Below the pieces are notes generated by a model. The model was given only the letters and a program-made list of their open reading frames with translations. It searched no databases and was not told where the DNA came from. A program made the translations under genes and the position numbers. A DNA stretch of 64,000 nt from Eucommia ulmoides (Eukaryota; Streptophyta; Magnoliopsida; Garryales; Eucommiaceae): the NCBI GenBank assembly GCA_016647705.1, contig CM028326.1, positions 29,337,401 through 29,401,400 of the forward strand, written 5' to 3'. This document shows, piece after piece, positions 22,423 through 33,972 of the stretch; within the stretch, counting starts at the first letter, position 1, and each line of letters starts with the position of its first letter.

Positions 22423-24693
22423 TGTAGACATGGCATTTTGACCGCCTCGCAAAAAATCATACTTCATTTTATAGTTACCTTTATTTTATTTTCCTATTTA
22501 TTTTGTTTTGATTGTACCGTATTTGTGCGATTTAATACTGCTAAATTAAGTTTTATTAATCTTTTAAGTAAATTAAATATTAGTAATTGATTTATTTATT
22601 TTTATTTTGTTTTGTAGATTTTTCGAAGTGGAATAAAAACGCGTTAATTCGGAACAAAATGGACCAGAAACAGACGAGAACGAGAGAGGCCTGAACCGAA
22701 CAGGGGTGGGGGGTGCATTAAGGTCGCACGTGCGACCAAGGGCTGGTCGCACGTGCAACCAAGCTAGTCGCTACAGCGACCAGTTGCACTGGTCGCTGTA
22801 GCAACCAGTGCTGCTGGCCGCATGTGCGGCCAGCATGGGCTTTGCCTATGTTTTCGGTGCACCCAAAAGCTGGTGGGTGCACCGAATTTCGGTGCACCCA
22901 CCCCTTTTTTTTTTTTTAATATTTCCTTACCTTTTTCGCACGCGGGAGAGTTTTCAGAAATTTCCTATAAATAGAAGAGGGCTCAGACAACTCAGGGAGA
23001 GAATTTTGGGGGGGGGGAGAAATTTTTTGAGAGGAATTTTTGTAAGGGAGAGGGGAAATCTGGAGAAATTTTTTGAAGAAAATAATATTATTTTCATTTT
23101 ATTGTAATTTTGAAGAAGAAAAATCTCCAAGAAGGTGGTAAATTTTCATCTGTTGTAAATCTTACTCTTATTTTTTTTAAGTTGTTATTATACTAATTTT
23201 TTTTTTTTGTAAATTAGATTTTTTTTTTCTTCTTCCTTTATTATTTATTTATTTATTACTTTTTATTTTATTTTTATTTTTTTATTTTTCTTTTTATTTT
23301 TTTATTTTTTTTATTTTTTTTTTGAGTAAAAAATATGAGGTGGAAAATTCCCAACCTTCAATTTGAACGGCATAAATTTAGAAGGGAATTACTCCCCTTG
23401 ATGCGTGTGTGCGGGTGTTTTATTTAATTTGTATTAAATATAATGTACTAACAATATGAGGTGGAAAATTCTCAACCTTCAATTTGAATGGCATAAATTT
23501 AGAAGGGAATTACTCCCCTCGATGCGTGTGTGCGGGTGTTTTATTTAATTTGTATTAAATATAATGTGCTAACAATACGAGGTGGAAAATTCCCAACCTT
23601 CAATTTGAATGGCTAAAATTTAGAAGGGAATTACTCTCCTCGATGCGTGTGTGCGGGTGTTTTATTTAATTTGTATTAAATATAATGTGCTAACAATACG
23701 AGGTGGAAAATTCCCAACCTTCAATTTGAATGGCTAAATTTAGAAGGGAATTACTCTCCTCGATGCGTGTGTGCGGGTGTTTTATTTAATTTGTATTAAA
23801 TATAATGTGCTAACAATACGAGGTGGAAAATTCCCAACCTTCAATTTGAATGGCTAAATTTAGAAGGGAATTACTCTCCTCGATGCGTGTGTGCGGGTGT
23901 TTATTTAAATTGTATTAAATATAATGTGTTAACAATACGAGGTGGAAAATTCCCAACCTTCAATTTGAACGGCTTAAATTTAGAAGGGAATTACTTCCCT
24001 CGATGCGTGGGTGCGGGTGTTTCATTTAATTTGTATTAAATATAATGTGCTAACGATATGAGGTGAAAAATTTTCAACCTTCCATTTGAACGGTTTAAAT
24101 TTAGAAGGGAAATTATTCCCCTAAATGTGTGGGTGCGTGTGGGTGCGTGTGTTTTCTTTAACTCATATTAAATATAATGTGTTAACAAGATGAGGTGGAA
24201 AATTCCCAGCCTTCCATCAGAACGGTCTAGGTTTAGAAGGGAGATTACTTCCCTTAATGTGTGTGTATGTGTATATGTGTATATAAGGAGGATTTAAAAA
24301 TAAAATAAAAACATTCGGATTTAAATTCTAATTGGACTTAATCGGATAAGGTACCGTCTTTGGACGGGCGTCTTGGGGTGCTTGACACCTTCCCCGAGCG
24401 TAACTGACCCCCGAACTCTTTAAATGAATCTCTGGTTAGACCATATTATTTTTGGAGTCAAATTTTACTTAAGCGATTTTTTTTAAAATTATTTTCAAAA
24501 AAGAAAAATATGGTGACCTAGCACATCATTTAAACCCAATGCTAGGTGGCGACTCATTTTTCTAAAACAGGCTTAAGTATATTTTAATGAGAAAATCGAC
24601 GTTTTTAAAAACCCTTCTCGTTTTACCAGCGCCAAGCATATAAACATATATCTATTTTTTTCTGATTTTCTCTAGAAAATCGGGGTGCGTTCA
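22423..24693 (+). repeat. Ogre 3' LTR
   Basis: Mirrors the 5' LTR from TGTAGACATGGCATTTTGAC to GGGGTGCGTTCA, with the same TATA box and an eight-copy 120-base array (about 23331-24285). It differs from the 5' LTR in the palindrome cluster (about 22725-22905), where whole units are gained or lost. It is followed by the target duplication AACTC. Confidence 0.92.
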
Positions 24694-24698
24694 AACTC

Positions 24699-25108
24699 GT
24701 TTTTAACTCATTCTCTTTTACGTTTTCGTCCTTTTAATCATTTTTTTTTTCTAAATAAGCTTTACTAATTTCTTAAATTCCATTTTAGTCAATTATAAAT
24801 ATTTCTTTTTAAATACACATATGAGCAAATAATTTCATCTTATCAAAACACACATAAACAATAATTTTTTTTGTGCCGTGTGTATTCCTAATTGGGATAT
24901 TAAGAGTTGAAATTCATCTGAGTTGTTTTTCCTAATTTCTTCAAACTCTTAATTTTTCATCATCTTTGACATCATCATTTAGTATCCATTTATAAATTTG
25001 TTGTTGCATCTTCGTCATAGGAACTTAATTAACTGAAACACTTGAACAAACCATTAGTTATACCAAAACATCAACACTTAATTGGTCATCAAAATCTTAG
25101 GATCAACA
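24699..25108 (-). mobile_element. Copia-type 5' LTR, part 2
   Basis: This resumes the copia LTR cut by the Ogre insertion and runs to its minus-strand start TGTTGATCC at 25108. With part 1 the LTR is about 2.13 kb, close to the 2.1-2.5 kb of the other copies here. Confidence 0.75.
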
Positions 25109-25694
25109 ATAACGATGGAATCATCACAATTCACACAATTCAATTTAGGAAGAATTACAACCTAATTCTTTTAAAGGAAAAATAATAACCTAATATTTTT
25201 ATTCCTTAGGCAAAGATAAAAAATCAACCTTTTTTGAGGAAAATAAATAAATTAAGAGTTCCTTCCCACTCGAAGTTTCTACTACCTCAAAACAGTTATA
25301 CTCAATTAATGTCTCCAAATTTATTGCGTTATAGAATTTAATTGAGGCAAATTAATATTTGATTAATAACAAGTGTGGGTAGTACGAAATTAAACATGTA
25401 ATTAGATAATATCACAAAATCATTTTAAAAAAGATTTCCATACTCTTAAATTTGAAAACGATCTTAACAACCAAGCATATATAATAATATGAAATCAAAA
25501 TAATTAATAATGTCTTAGAATGATCTTACCGGGAAAACACCAAAGATTGAAAAAAAATCGCAATATAGCACAAGTTGATGACACTAAATCAATAGCGCTT
25601 TAGATCAAGAACTTATATATAATATCTCACAAAAATATCAACATAAATATCATTCTTAAAATAGCTCAAAGGTGATGTTCTTGATGTAATTAAC
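25109..25694 (-). mobile_element. Second copia LTR remnant, left piece
   Basis: The sequence resembles the middle of the neighbouring copia LTRs (GGAAGAATTACAACC, AACTTCTACCACCTC-like parts) in the same orientation. It abuts the start of the first LTR at 25108, so the first copia element probably inserted into this older one. Decayed. Confidence 0.55.
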
Positions 25695-27125
25695 TGGTAG
25701 CGCGTAAAATATACGCCACTACTTACTCTCGCAAGTGTACGAGGTCAAAGTTTTAGAATAGTGGATTGCTTAAGATCGAGTATTGTGTCCACAGGGAAAG
25801 TGTGAATAATTGAGTACTGCAATTTACGTAGTCTCATGCTATCCTGACGATTCAATTTAATATTTAAATTAAACTAAGCTAAACTACAATTAGTGGGTTA
25901 ATCCTAACTAAGTTGATTAACTAGGGATTGATTTCCTTCACTTAATACATATTTGATTTTATTTAGTTAACAATAACAGAGTTTAGGTATCCGACAATGT
26001 CGGTTCGTAAACGCCTCTGCCACCTCTTCCGAGTGTAAGACGGGGGAATACGCGACTTTGTGTCAATGCCGAAGTCCCCCTCAACGTCTTAACGACCCTA
26101 GGCCAAGTGATTCTCTCCCCAACGTCATCGATTGCACAGTAACTAACGTCCTCTCGGGTCATTAGATCGTAACAATGTGTTTATCCTAGTCCGAATCCAG
26201 GATTATCTCTTTCGAGCGTCAAAACCTAGATTCTCAAATCCAACCCCAATACCTTAACAAGCATATTGAAGTTGTCATAAAATGAAAAACACAATCGAAT
26301 TTAAAAGTAAACAACCGTTAATGAAACATATATTAAACCAAACGAGTATTTACATAATTACATCGATCCATAGCTAATATTTATCTCATCTAACATGATC
26401 TTGGCCATTAGAACTACAAACCAAGAGGTATTCATTATCATTTACAATAAAACATGAAATTACAAAGAGAGAAAGAAAGAGAGAAAGATCAAATCTTAAA
26501 GTGGAGTGATCCACTGTCGCCAAAGACCGATCCACCGATGTTCCCTCTTCTCCGAATGATGAATATCTTCCCTAAGAATGGCCAAGGATCAATCTCCTAG
26601 GGTTAGGGACGTTCCATGCTCCAAGAAGTATTAAGGGAAGTGGGAGAATAGGTATTGATAAGCACAATGTTTCAAAATATATAAAAAATATCTATTTGTT
26701 GTGCAGAGGTCAGGGCCGCGGCGATGGGATCACGGCCACGACGGTGGGGGTAAGTTGGTTAGTTTCCATATATTTTACCGCCATGGTTGTGGACTTGCAC
26801 TGCGGTGGTAGACTCTCTGAATTTTCATCGCCGCAACGGTGGGTTTTTCGCCGCGACGGTGGGCCTTCATGCATTTTAGCCCTTTTCTGCAATCTCACCG
26901 CCGCGGTGCTGGCTTCCTTGCCACAGCGGTGGCTCTTGTGATTTTGAAACTTTGTTTCTTCGTCATTTCTTCACCATTTTCCCTCCGTTTTCGCTCTTTT
27001 ATCGCTTGTTTGTGTCCCTACACCTGAATTACATAAAAATTAACAAAAACACAATTAAATATAACTAATTCACTCGAAAACTATCAAATCCGATTTAGAA
27101 GTAGATATGTATTTTACACCTATCA
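25695..27125 (-). mobile_element. Solo LTR, Athila-type gypsy
   Basis: A 1431-base LTR reads on the minus strand from TGATAGGTGTAAAATAC to CGCGCTACCA and is flanked by a perfect duplication TTAAC (25690-25694, 27126-27130). Ends and interior (ACTCGCAAGTGTACGAGGTC, CACCTCTTCCGAGTGTAAGA) match the other Athila LTRs in the window. A palindrome-rich cluster with CCGCGRCGGTGG motifs lies at 26705-26935. Only one LTR remains, so the interior was lost, presumably by LTR-LTR recombination. Confidence 0.85.
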
Positions 27126-27130
27126 TTAAC

Positions 27131-28340
27131 CTTAATCCCGCAGGTCTAATTATATAGATTGATATCAAGCCCTCCAATGACTACTTTTCAAAAGATATAC
27201 CTATAAAAGACACTCTTAAACCGCATATAACATAATCATTTAATTCTAGGGTATTCCACATTAAAATAACTTTCTAAATCTCTCAAATAAACCCATAAAA
27301 TATTTCTCAATTAACAATCATAAAGATAGGAAGTAGTTAACTATTTAAATTGAGAGAATCTTGAATTATGTGGACCAAATTAAAAGGAATATATAAATAT
27401 ATATACTATATCTTCAATAGATTCAAATCCCCCAAATCTTTCCTTTGGAATTATAAAAAATGGCTAGTTTTTTACCAAGAAATCAAGTCCCTCGAAATCT
27501 CAATCGAAACAGTCAGTTGATCGATCCCTGTATTCAATTGACTGATTGTGGTTATAGGTACAACAACTTCACTAATTTTTACCGCAATACAATCTAATTT
27601 TGGAAATGCTAAAAATACAAAAGTTGCAGCTCTCTTTCTAAGTTTTTCCAATTCATCTTGAATTACATCAATCAGAGTTTATACAACAAAGTTATGGCCA
27701 AAATATGAATAGGTTCACAAGCCCAGTCGGTTAACCGAATTCCCATTCGGTTGACCGATCGATACAACCCCGAAACCAAGACAAAACGTAATACGCCCGT
27801 CAGTTGATCAATTCTCCTTGGTCGGTTAATCGATTGGTTTAGGGAGTTCTAGTTTTTCACCCTTAAGCCCATCGGTTGACCAATCACCTTTGGTCGGTTG
27901 ACCCATTGCTTCAAAAACTTGACATTTTGCTCCGAAAATCTTACTGTTTTAAACGATTGACTGATCCTTTCGAATCAGTTGACCTACTGATGTTGGTTGG
28001 CCAATTCTTCACCAATTTCTACTCCACAACTCAACGTTTGGTCCCGTTAACCGACTGTTTTTCTCGGTTAACTAAATTCCCTAAACTTCAACTTTAAACA
28101 TATTTTAAAATTAGATCAACTTTTATTTTTCAATTTCACATTGGAGCACATCTTTAATCACTAATTAAAATCCTAAAATTCATCAAATCAAACACCCAAA
28201 AATACAATTTATTAATTAGTGTCGTGTGTGATCCTAATCTGGGTTGCATTAAGAGTATAAGAGTAGTGAATTATTTTCACCTAATTGCTTCAGGATCTTC
28301 AATAATTTTTATTTCTTTTGTTGATCCTAATAAGGGTAAA
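27131..28340 (-). mobile_element. Second copia LTR remnant, right piece
   Basis: Continues the copia LTR beyond the solo Athila LTR. It carries a cluster of CGGTTGACCGATCG-type units (27490-28080) and the GTCGTGTGTGATCCTAATC motif found near the start of the other copies. The right boundary fades out near 28340. Confidence 0.6.
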
Positions 28341-28694
28341 ATGGTCAAACCATATATTTTTTTTTACTTTGAAAAAGGTTGAGCGCCTTTAGTAAAAAAA
28401 AAAAAAAAAGCCAGTGGGTGTTTGCTGAATTTTTAACTTAATTTTTCAGCTAACTTAATTAATTAAGTAATTTTAAATATATTTGTCAAACACACTTAAT
28501 TAATTAAGTGCTTAATCTACTTAGTTTTAAGTGCTTATTTTTTTAAAATCAAACATGTCCTAACTAAATATGATGTAAGAAATGATTTTCTCTATATAAA
28601 GTTATTTATGCCATTAAAATCCATTTCAAATACATTTAAAACCTAATATATTAAATATTAGAAGAAAAACTCCACAATGCAAGAAAATACAGTG
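28341..28694. other. AT-rich DNA with TTAATTAAGTGCTTA motifs
   Basis: GGGTGTTTGCTGAATTTTTA near 28424 and the inverse-like AAAATCAAACATGTCC near 28555 border a CTTAATTAATTAAG-rich block. This resembles the MITE candidate at 5073-5584. No gene seen. Confidence 0.35.
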
Positions 28695-29101
28695 TGTTGG
28701 CCCAATGATCTACCTAAGAGGGGAGGTGAATTTAGTAGTTATAAAAATTTAAGCAAATATTTATCTTCCAACACTTAAAAATTTAAATAATTAATTTAAT
28801 CCTAAATTAATTATTATCTTTATATGGCAGCGGATAAGTGTTATATAAACTAGGTACACACCCAAATAATAGAAAATAAATAAAGTAAAAATGTAGCATA
28901 CCACGATATATATCGATTTACCAAGGTACTCTTGACTAATCTAGTTTTTTGAGCCTCACGGAGAGTCCCACCCACTAAACTATTAAGATTCCTTTAAACA
29001 GGTAGGAACTAAACATTTACACAATAATTCTTTTCACAAACTTAGAATCAACCTTTACAATTTTCTTTTCTTAAGCTCAGGAATAACCTCATCTTTTCTT
29101 T

Positions 29102-29146
<45 letters not shown>

Positions 29147-31162
29147 GCTCAAGACTAACCTAATCATTTCACAAGCTAAGGATCAAACCTAATTATTTTA
29201 TACCTTAGGATAAGAATCAAACCTCACAAAAACTACTCCAAGTATCTTTTTCACCGGTAAAGGTGAAACTGTTACAATTCACACAAATTCAATTCTAATC
29301 AGGAAGAATTACGCCTATCTCTTTTCACGGGAAAAGAGTAACATAATCTTTTCATACTTCAAGAAAAAAATCAATCCTCAATCTCTTTACCAGAAGAGAT
29401 TTAAACTCAATTACCCCTGATTAGATATTTTCAATAATATCTAATCCGCACACAACTCACCAATTACAAAAATTGATAAGTTTTCCTACTCGGAACTTCT
29501 ACCACCTCAAATTAATTTAAACTCGATTAATGTCCCGATAAATACTAATGATAGAATTTTACGTGAGAAATTTAAAATCTGATTATAAAATAAATGGGTA
29601 GCACACAATTGAGCATGTAATCATATTATCACCAAAATCATTTTAAAATAATTTTTATGCACTTTAAAGTTAAAAAACAATTTCACAATATCTAAAAATC
29701 CAAGCAAGCAAAATAATATTTAATCACAACAAAGAATTAAAGATTGGAACAATCTCATCAAGATATCACCAAAAGAATAAAAATTGAATCACGACAAAAC
29801 TTAAATCGGTGACGCCAAAATTCACAACACTTATTCTCAAGATTTTTTTCTTAAGAAAATCTCACGATAATCGCTTAATATAATCTCAGAATGATAACTC
29901 TAAGAAAGCTTACGAACTCAAGGTTTTTAATAGAATGATAACTATCAGAAAGCTTACGAACAATTAGTTCTTGATTGATTGGGATATATTACAAGTGAAA
30001 AACGCATGTTTATAAATACTAATTTGAAACATGCCATTCAACGACTAGTTTCCACATGTCATAACATTTAATTGCTCATATAGACCCTATACATTTATAT
30101 GACTCAATTCTAGTTTAATTTACTTAATTATAACTTTCAAAACAATTCAATTTGGTCTCTCAAAATTTTTTCAAACTCAAATCGATAAGATAAGAAGTAT
30201 TAAAAAGACCAATTTGAGAGACACTTAAAATAAATGTATCATATTTTTAGGGATATCAAAATAACAACCATATATCTATTATATTATCAAATCCTTAGAA
30301 TATCTCTTAGATTTCAACCAAAAAACACTAGTAATGACTATTTTTTGATCAAATCCATGAAATCTTCAAATCCTGAAACAACACCATCGGTTGACCGATC
30401 AAAACTCACCAGTCGACTGATCGATTCAGGTTGTAACCCAAGCCAAAATTATTCTCCAGTCGATCGACTAATCCTCCATGTGTCGGTTGATCGATCAAAT
30501 TATGATGCTCTCTATATCATTTTTTGACCATGGTCTGTCGACCAATCATTGATGATCTGTCAATCGATTGATTTAGAGAGTTCAGGTATCTATCATAGGT
30601 TGACCGATCTCCCCTCGGTTGGTTGACCGATCGATCCAGAGACCATTCAATTTCTCAGCTACTTCCCTTCGATTGATCGATCCTCCTAGATCAGTTAACT
30701 GATCCTTGTTGGAACACTTCTTCCTTAATTAATTTTAACTCCAATCTTCGACCTTTTTGTCCCTTTTAACCGATGTCTTTTCTCGATTAACTTAATTGAT
30801 ACTATTAATCAATTTTAAACACTAATCTTTCTTAGATCAATATTTCTTCTTCAATTTCATATTGGAACAAATATGTTTAACTAATTAGGATCCTAATAAA
30901 AACACACATAAATATAAATTTATTTTATGTCGTGTGTGATCCTAATCGGGATACATTAATAGTAAAAATTAACCTGAGTTGTTTTCGTTTAGATTTATCA
31001 AAATCTTCAGTCTCTTAATGTCCAATTAAAAGTCTCTTAGCATCTTTAACAATTTCTTCATAATATCATCAATGAAACTTTTACACTGAAACACTCAAAC
31101 AACTCGTTAGTTCCACAAAAAATATCAATACTTAGTTGTCCATTAACATCTTAGGATCAACA
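28695..31162 (-). mobile_element. Solo LTR, copia (SIRE/Maximus-like)
   Basis: A 2468-base LTR starts TGTTGATCC and ends GGGCCAACA on the minus strand, flanked by CAGTG (28690-28694) and CAATG (31163-31167), a target duplication with one mismatch. It contains a T run of about 40 bases near 29105-29143 and a GTTGACC/GTCGAC cluster at 30385-30720. No coding sequence. Confidence 0.75.
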
Positions 31163-31167
31163 CAATG

Positions 31168-32972
31168 GAGAGCTCTATTGTTTCGCCATTTGAGCTTCAG
31201 TTTTAGTTTCAGTATTAAATTAAAATTTCAACCAACTTTAAGTACTTTGAGAATTAAAATTTCATTCAAAACATAATAATTTTCAACCAACCTCAAGTTG
31301 GGGTTTGTAAAATGTCATTTTGTACCCTTAAACTTTAAATAAGTTTCTAAATCATATCTCCTAAAATAAATTGAATGTCAATTGTTTAATATGGAGGGTA
31401 TAAATATCATCTAACATTAAATAATTTATATTTGTTGACTATTAATGTTTGATCATTAAAGTTAATGAAATTTTTAACTATTACTCTTAAATTAGAAATA
31501 TAGAAGGTGTAATTGCTAGCCAAAATAATAAAAGTAACGAAAAAAATTCAATGTTTAGACGGTCTTCGTTGTCTAAATGGCCTTTAGGATAGCTCAGAAC
31601 ATGTAATAAGCACTTGAAAACGGTCGGCTAAAAGTCAACACTTTCTTTTAACCAAAAAAGAGAAAAGGGAAATATTTTTCGTCCATTTGCTTGTGATTAT
31701 CCCAATTATAAAACACAGTACAAACACAACGATGTTATGCGTTGTCAAACAGCCATTGGTATTATTGTGCATGTGGACTGTGAGTGTGCTTTCTTTTCAC
31801 TAAATTATTGTTCAATCTTAGAACTAATTTTTCAAAGAGAAGCATGAGACACGAGCACCTACCCCAAAAGAATCGACTCACTTGTACCAAACTTCATCTT
31901 GGATTTTTCTTCTTTTTCATTTTCTTTAAATCTGAATTTAAAGAACAATTTATCCACGTTATTACATTATTAAAAAATTAATTAAAATCACCTAATAAAA
32001 AAATTACTCTTATAAATCTCTTATAGGAATCACAATTTTAGATAACTTTGATTTTATATTTAAATTTTATTTTTATGTAATATATTTTCAATTAATTAAT
32101 TTTTATTACTTTTAAGATCAAGGTTGTTATATCTTTTTTTAGTATTTAAATAGTACGATGCTAAATGTTTTAAATTTAAAAGTATTTTAAGAATTAAATA
32201 CTATTGATTTATGTAACACATTTTTCAGTTTTGCGAAATTTAATTTGAGTTTGATAGAAAACCTTTATGTTTTGAGATTTTGTTATTGTTTTAATGGTAA
32301 GAATATAATTGATTAAGATGACCGAGTAAAGAAATTCAAACAAAGAAAATTCAATTAAGAAATTAACATATATTCATTAATTACTAAAATTATCTCCTAG
32401 TTTGTCCACATAAATCTTCATTGAGAAGGAAAAGAATATTGTGAATAATCAGGAGGAAATTGAGGACTATCCAATTCACTAAGTTAGGCATGTAATTCGG
32501 TCAGCTAGTTATAACAAAAAAGATCTAAAATTGAATTTTAGTTGAAAATGGTTGATTGGATAACCCAAGAGGTCGATTGCTTTAGAAAGAAAATCAATAT
32601 ATTAATGACCGTACAAAAATAGTCGATCGGGTGACCCATTTGGTAGACTTCCCCAGCTAGTATCTCAAAGGATTAAAAACTGTACAAGTTCGATTGACTA
32701 AATTGAAACGGTCGGCCTACTTAATCAAGAAGTGATTCCTTTTGAACAAATGATCAAAAATAGCGACCGAATATGGATTGTAGTGAATCTTTTTAACTAG
32801 TGGATTCATTATTTTTTTACATTTTTACTCAAATCTTCAAACTGCTTTTCGTGGTTATTAATTTTAAATTATTTTTAAATATATCTAAATGATTTATGAT
32901 GAGAATGATTTTTAGAGAGTTTTTATGTGTGGGGTGTGTGCGTGTTTATCAATCATATTTTTAAGGAGTAAA
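31168..32972. other. Intergenic DNA with an old repeat fragment
   Basis: At about 31290-31530 the minus strand loosely resembles dispersed repeat family 1 (TTGGTGTAC-like start, TTAATGAAATTTTTAACTAT). Between 32480 and 32780 several GGTCGAYY/GGTGACCC motifs suggest a much-decayed copia LTR. No gene seen. Confidence 0.35.
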
Positions 32973-33972
32973 CTAGTTTTATGCCCGTGCTAAGCACGGG
33001 ACTTTAAGTAACTTATGTACATATTTTATTTTTTATTTATATTTATTTGTGTAGGAGAAAATATTTCGTCTTCGTTAATGAGGGTGGTTTTTAATTTTTG
33101 GATTAATTTTGTCGGTGAATTATGTATTATTATCAATTTTGGAAATATGTGAATGTGTTTTTTTTTTTTTTTAACTTTTTTTTTCAATTAATGTAAAGAA
33201 ATAAAAAAGGCGTGCATTTGTGATTTCATTTTTGTATTCATAATCTACTAAGAAAAAAGTCATGTTATAATATAATAATTTTAATCTAATTTTGTAATTT
33301 TTTTAAACATAAGTATTTTTTTTGGGCTATTTTCTTTTAAGTAATATTATTATAAAGTGTTTGAAAAATGTATTACTGTAATGTTAAATAGTGGTATGAT
33401 GTTGAATTTGTAATAAAAATTACCTAAATTTCTCGTGAAGATTTTTTTTTTTTTTTTTACTTTGAATGTTATGTCTTCGTAGTTAGGTCATTATTCGGTA
33501 GACAACTTAAACAATAGAATGGCGAAATGTGAGCACATTATTATTTTTAGAATTTGGACATGAAAATAGAACAGTAAACAAAAAAAGAATTATGACTTTG
33601 GAATAACAAATAAAGTTACAACTTTCGATCATTCTCATTTGCTTTTACACTTCAAAAATAAGCAAGTAGGTGTTAAAGACACCGTGTATATATAAACTCA
33701 TAAAAAGAGGTATATGAAGAGAGATTCAATTTTTAATTATTGTACTTTTAATTTTTCGACTGTGTTTCAATAGTAAGCAATGTGTGTGTTTTTCAGAATA
33801 GTGGCACAATCCCAAAATAACAAAATGGGTGTGAGGAAAAATATTTCTTTTCTCCTTACATGTTTGCTTTAGCTCAAAGGTTTCTAAGACCAAAAATTGA
33901 AATATGGTAATAGTGATACAAAACTAATGGGCCTAAAATAAACCTTAGGTTGAACATTCCAATAATAATAGA
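32973..33972 (-). mobile_element. Candidate non-autonomous Helitron
   Basis: On the minus strand a perfect hairpin CCCGTGCTTAGCACGGG (about 33000-32984) is followed by CATAAAACTAG and then T. This is the classic plant Helitron 3' end: hairpin, short spacer, CTAG, insertion before T. The matching 5' end should start with TC after an A; TCTATTATTATTGG at 33972 fits but is weak evidence. No helicase or Rep frame is present. The 3' end is convincing; the length is not. Confidence 0.5.

Larger units (their letters stand above)
10217..24693 (+). mobile_element. Ty3/gypsy Ogre/Tat retrotransposon, both LTRs present
   Basis: This is a 14.5 kb element with LTRs of 2.25 and 2.27 kb and a perfect 5-base target duplication AACTC (10212-10216 and 24694-24698). 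The order of parts is LTR, Arg-tRNA-type primer-binding site, gag, protease with a G-patch, RT-RNase H, a second (archaeal-type) RNase H, integrase, a long repeat-rich 3' region, polypurine tract, LTR. The dual RNase H and great length place it in the Tat/Ogre lineage. LTRs differ by about 2% in the parts I compared, so the insertion is young (of the order of a million years with usual plant rates, a rough inference). The coding region looks nearly whole but is broken in a few places. It sits inside a copia LTR. Confidence 0.93.

Noticed and set aside
32480-32780. GGTCGAYY-rich stretch as a further copia LTR
   Set aside because: The motifs are suggestive, but no LTR ends, target duplication or longer alignment could be made out, so it is mentioned only as intergenic DNA.
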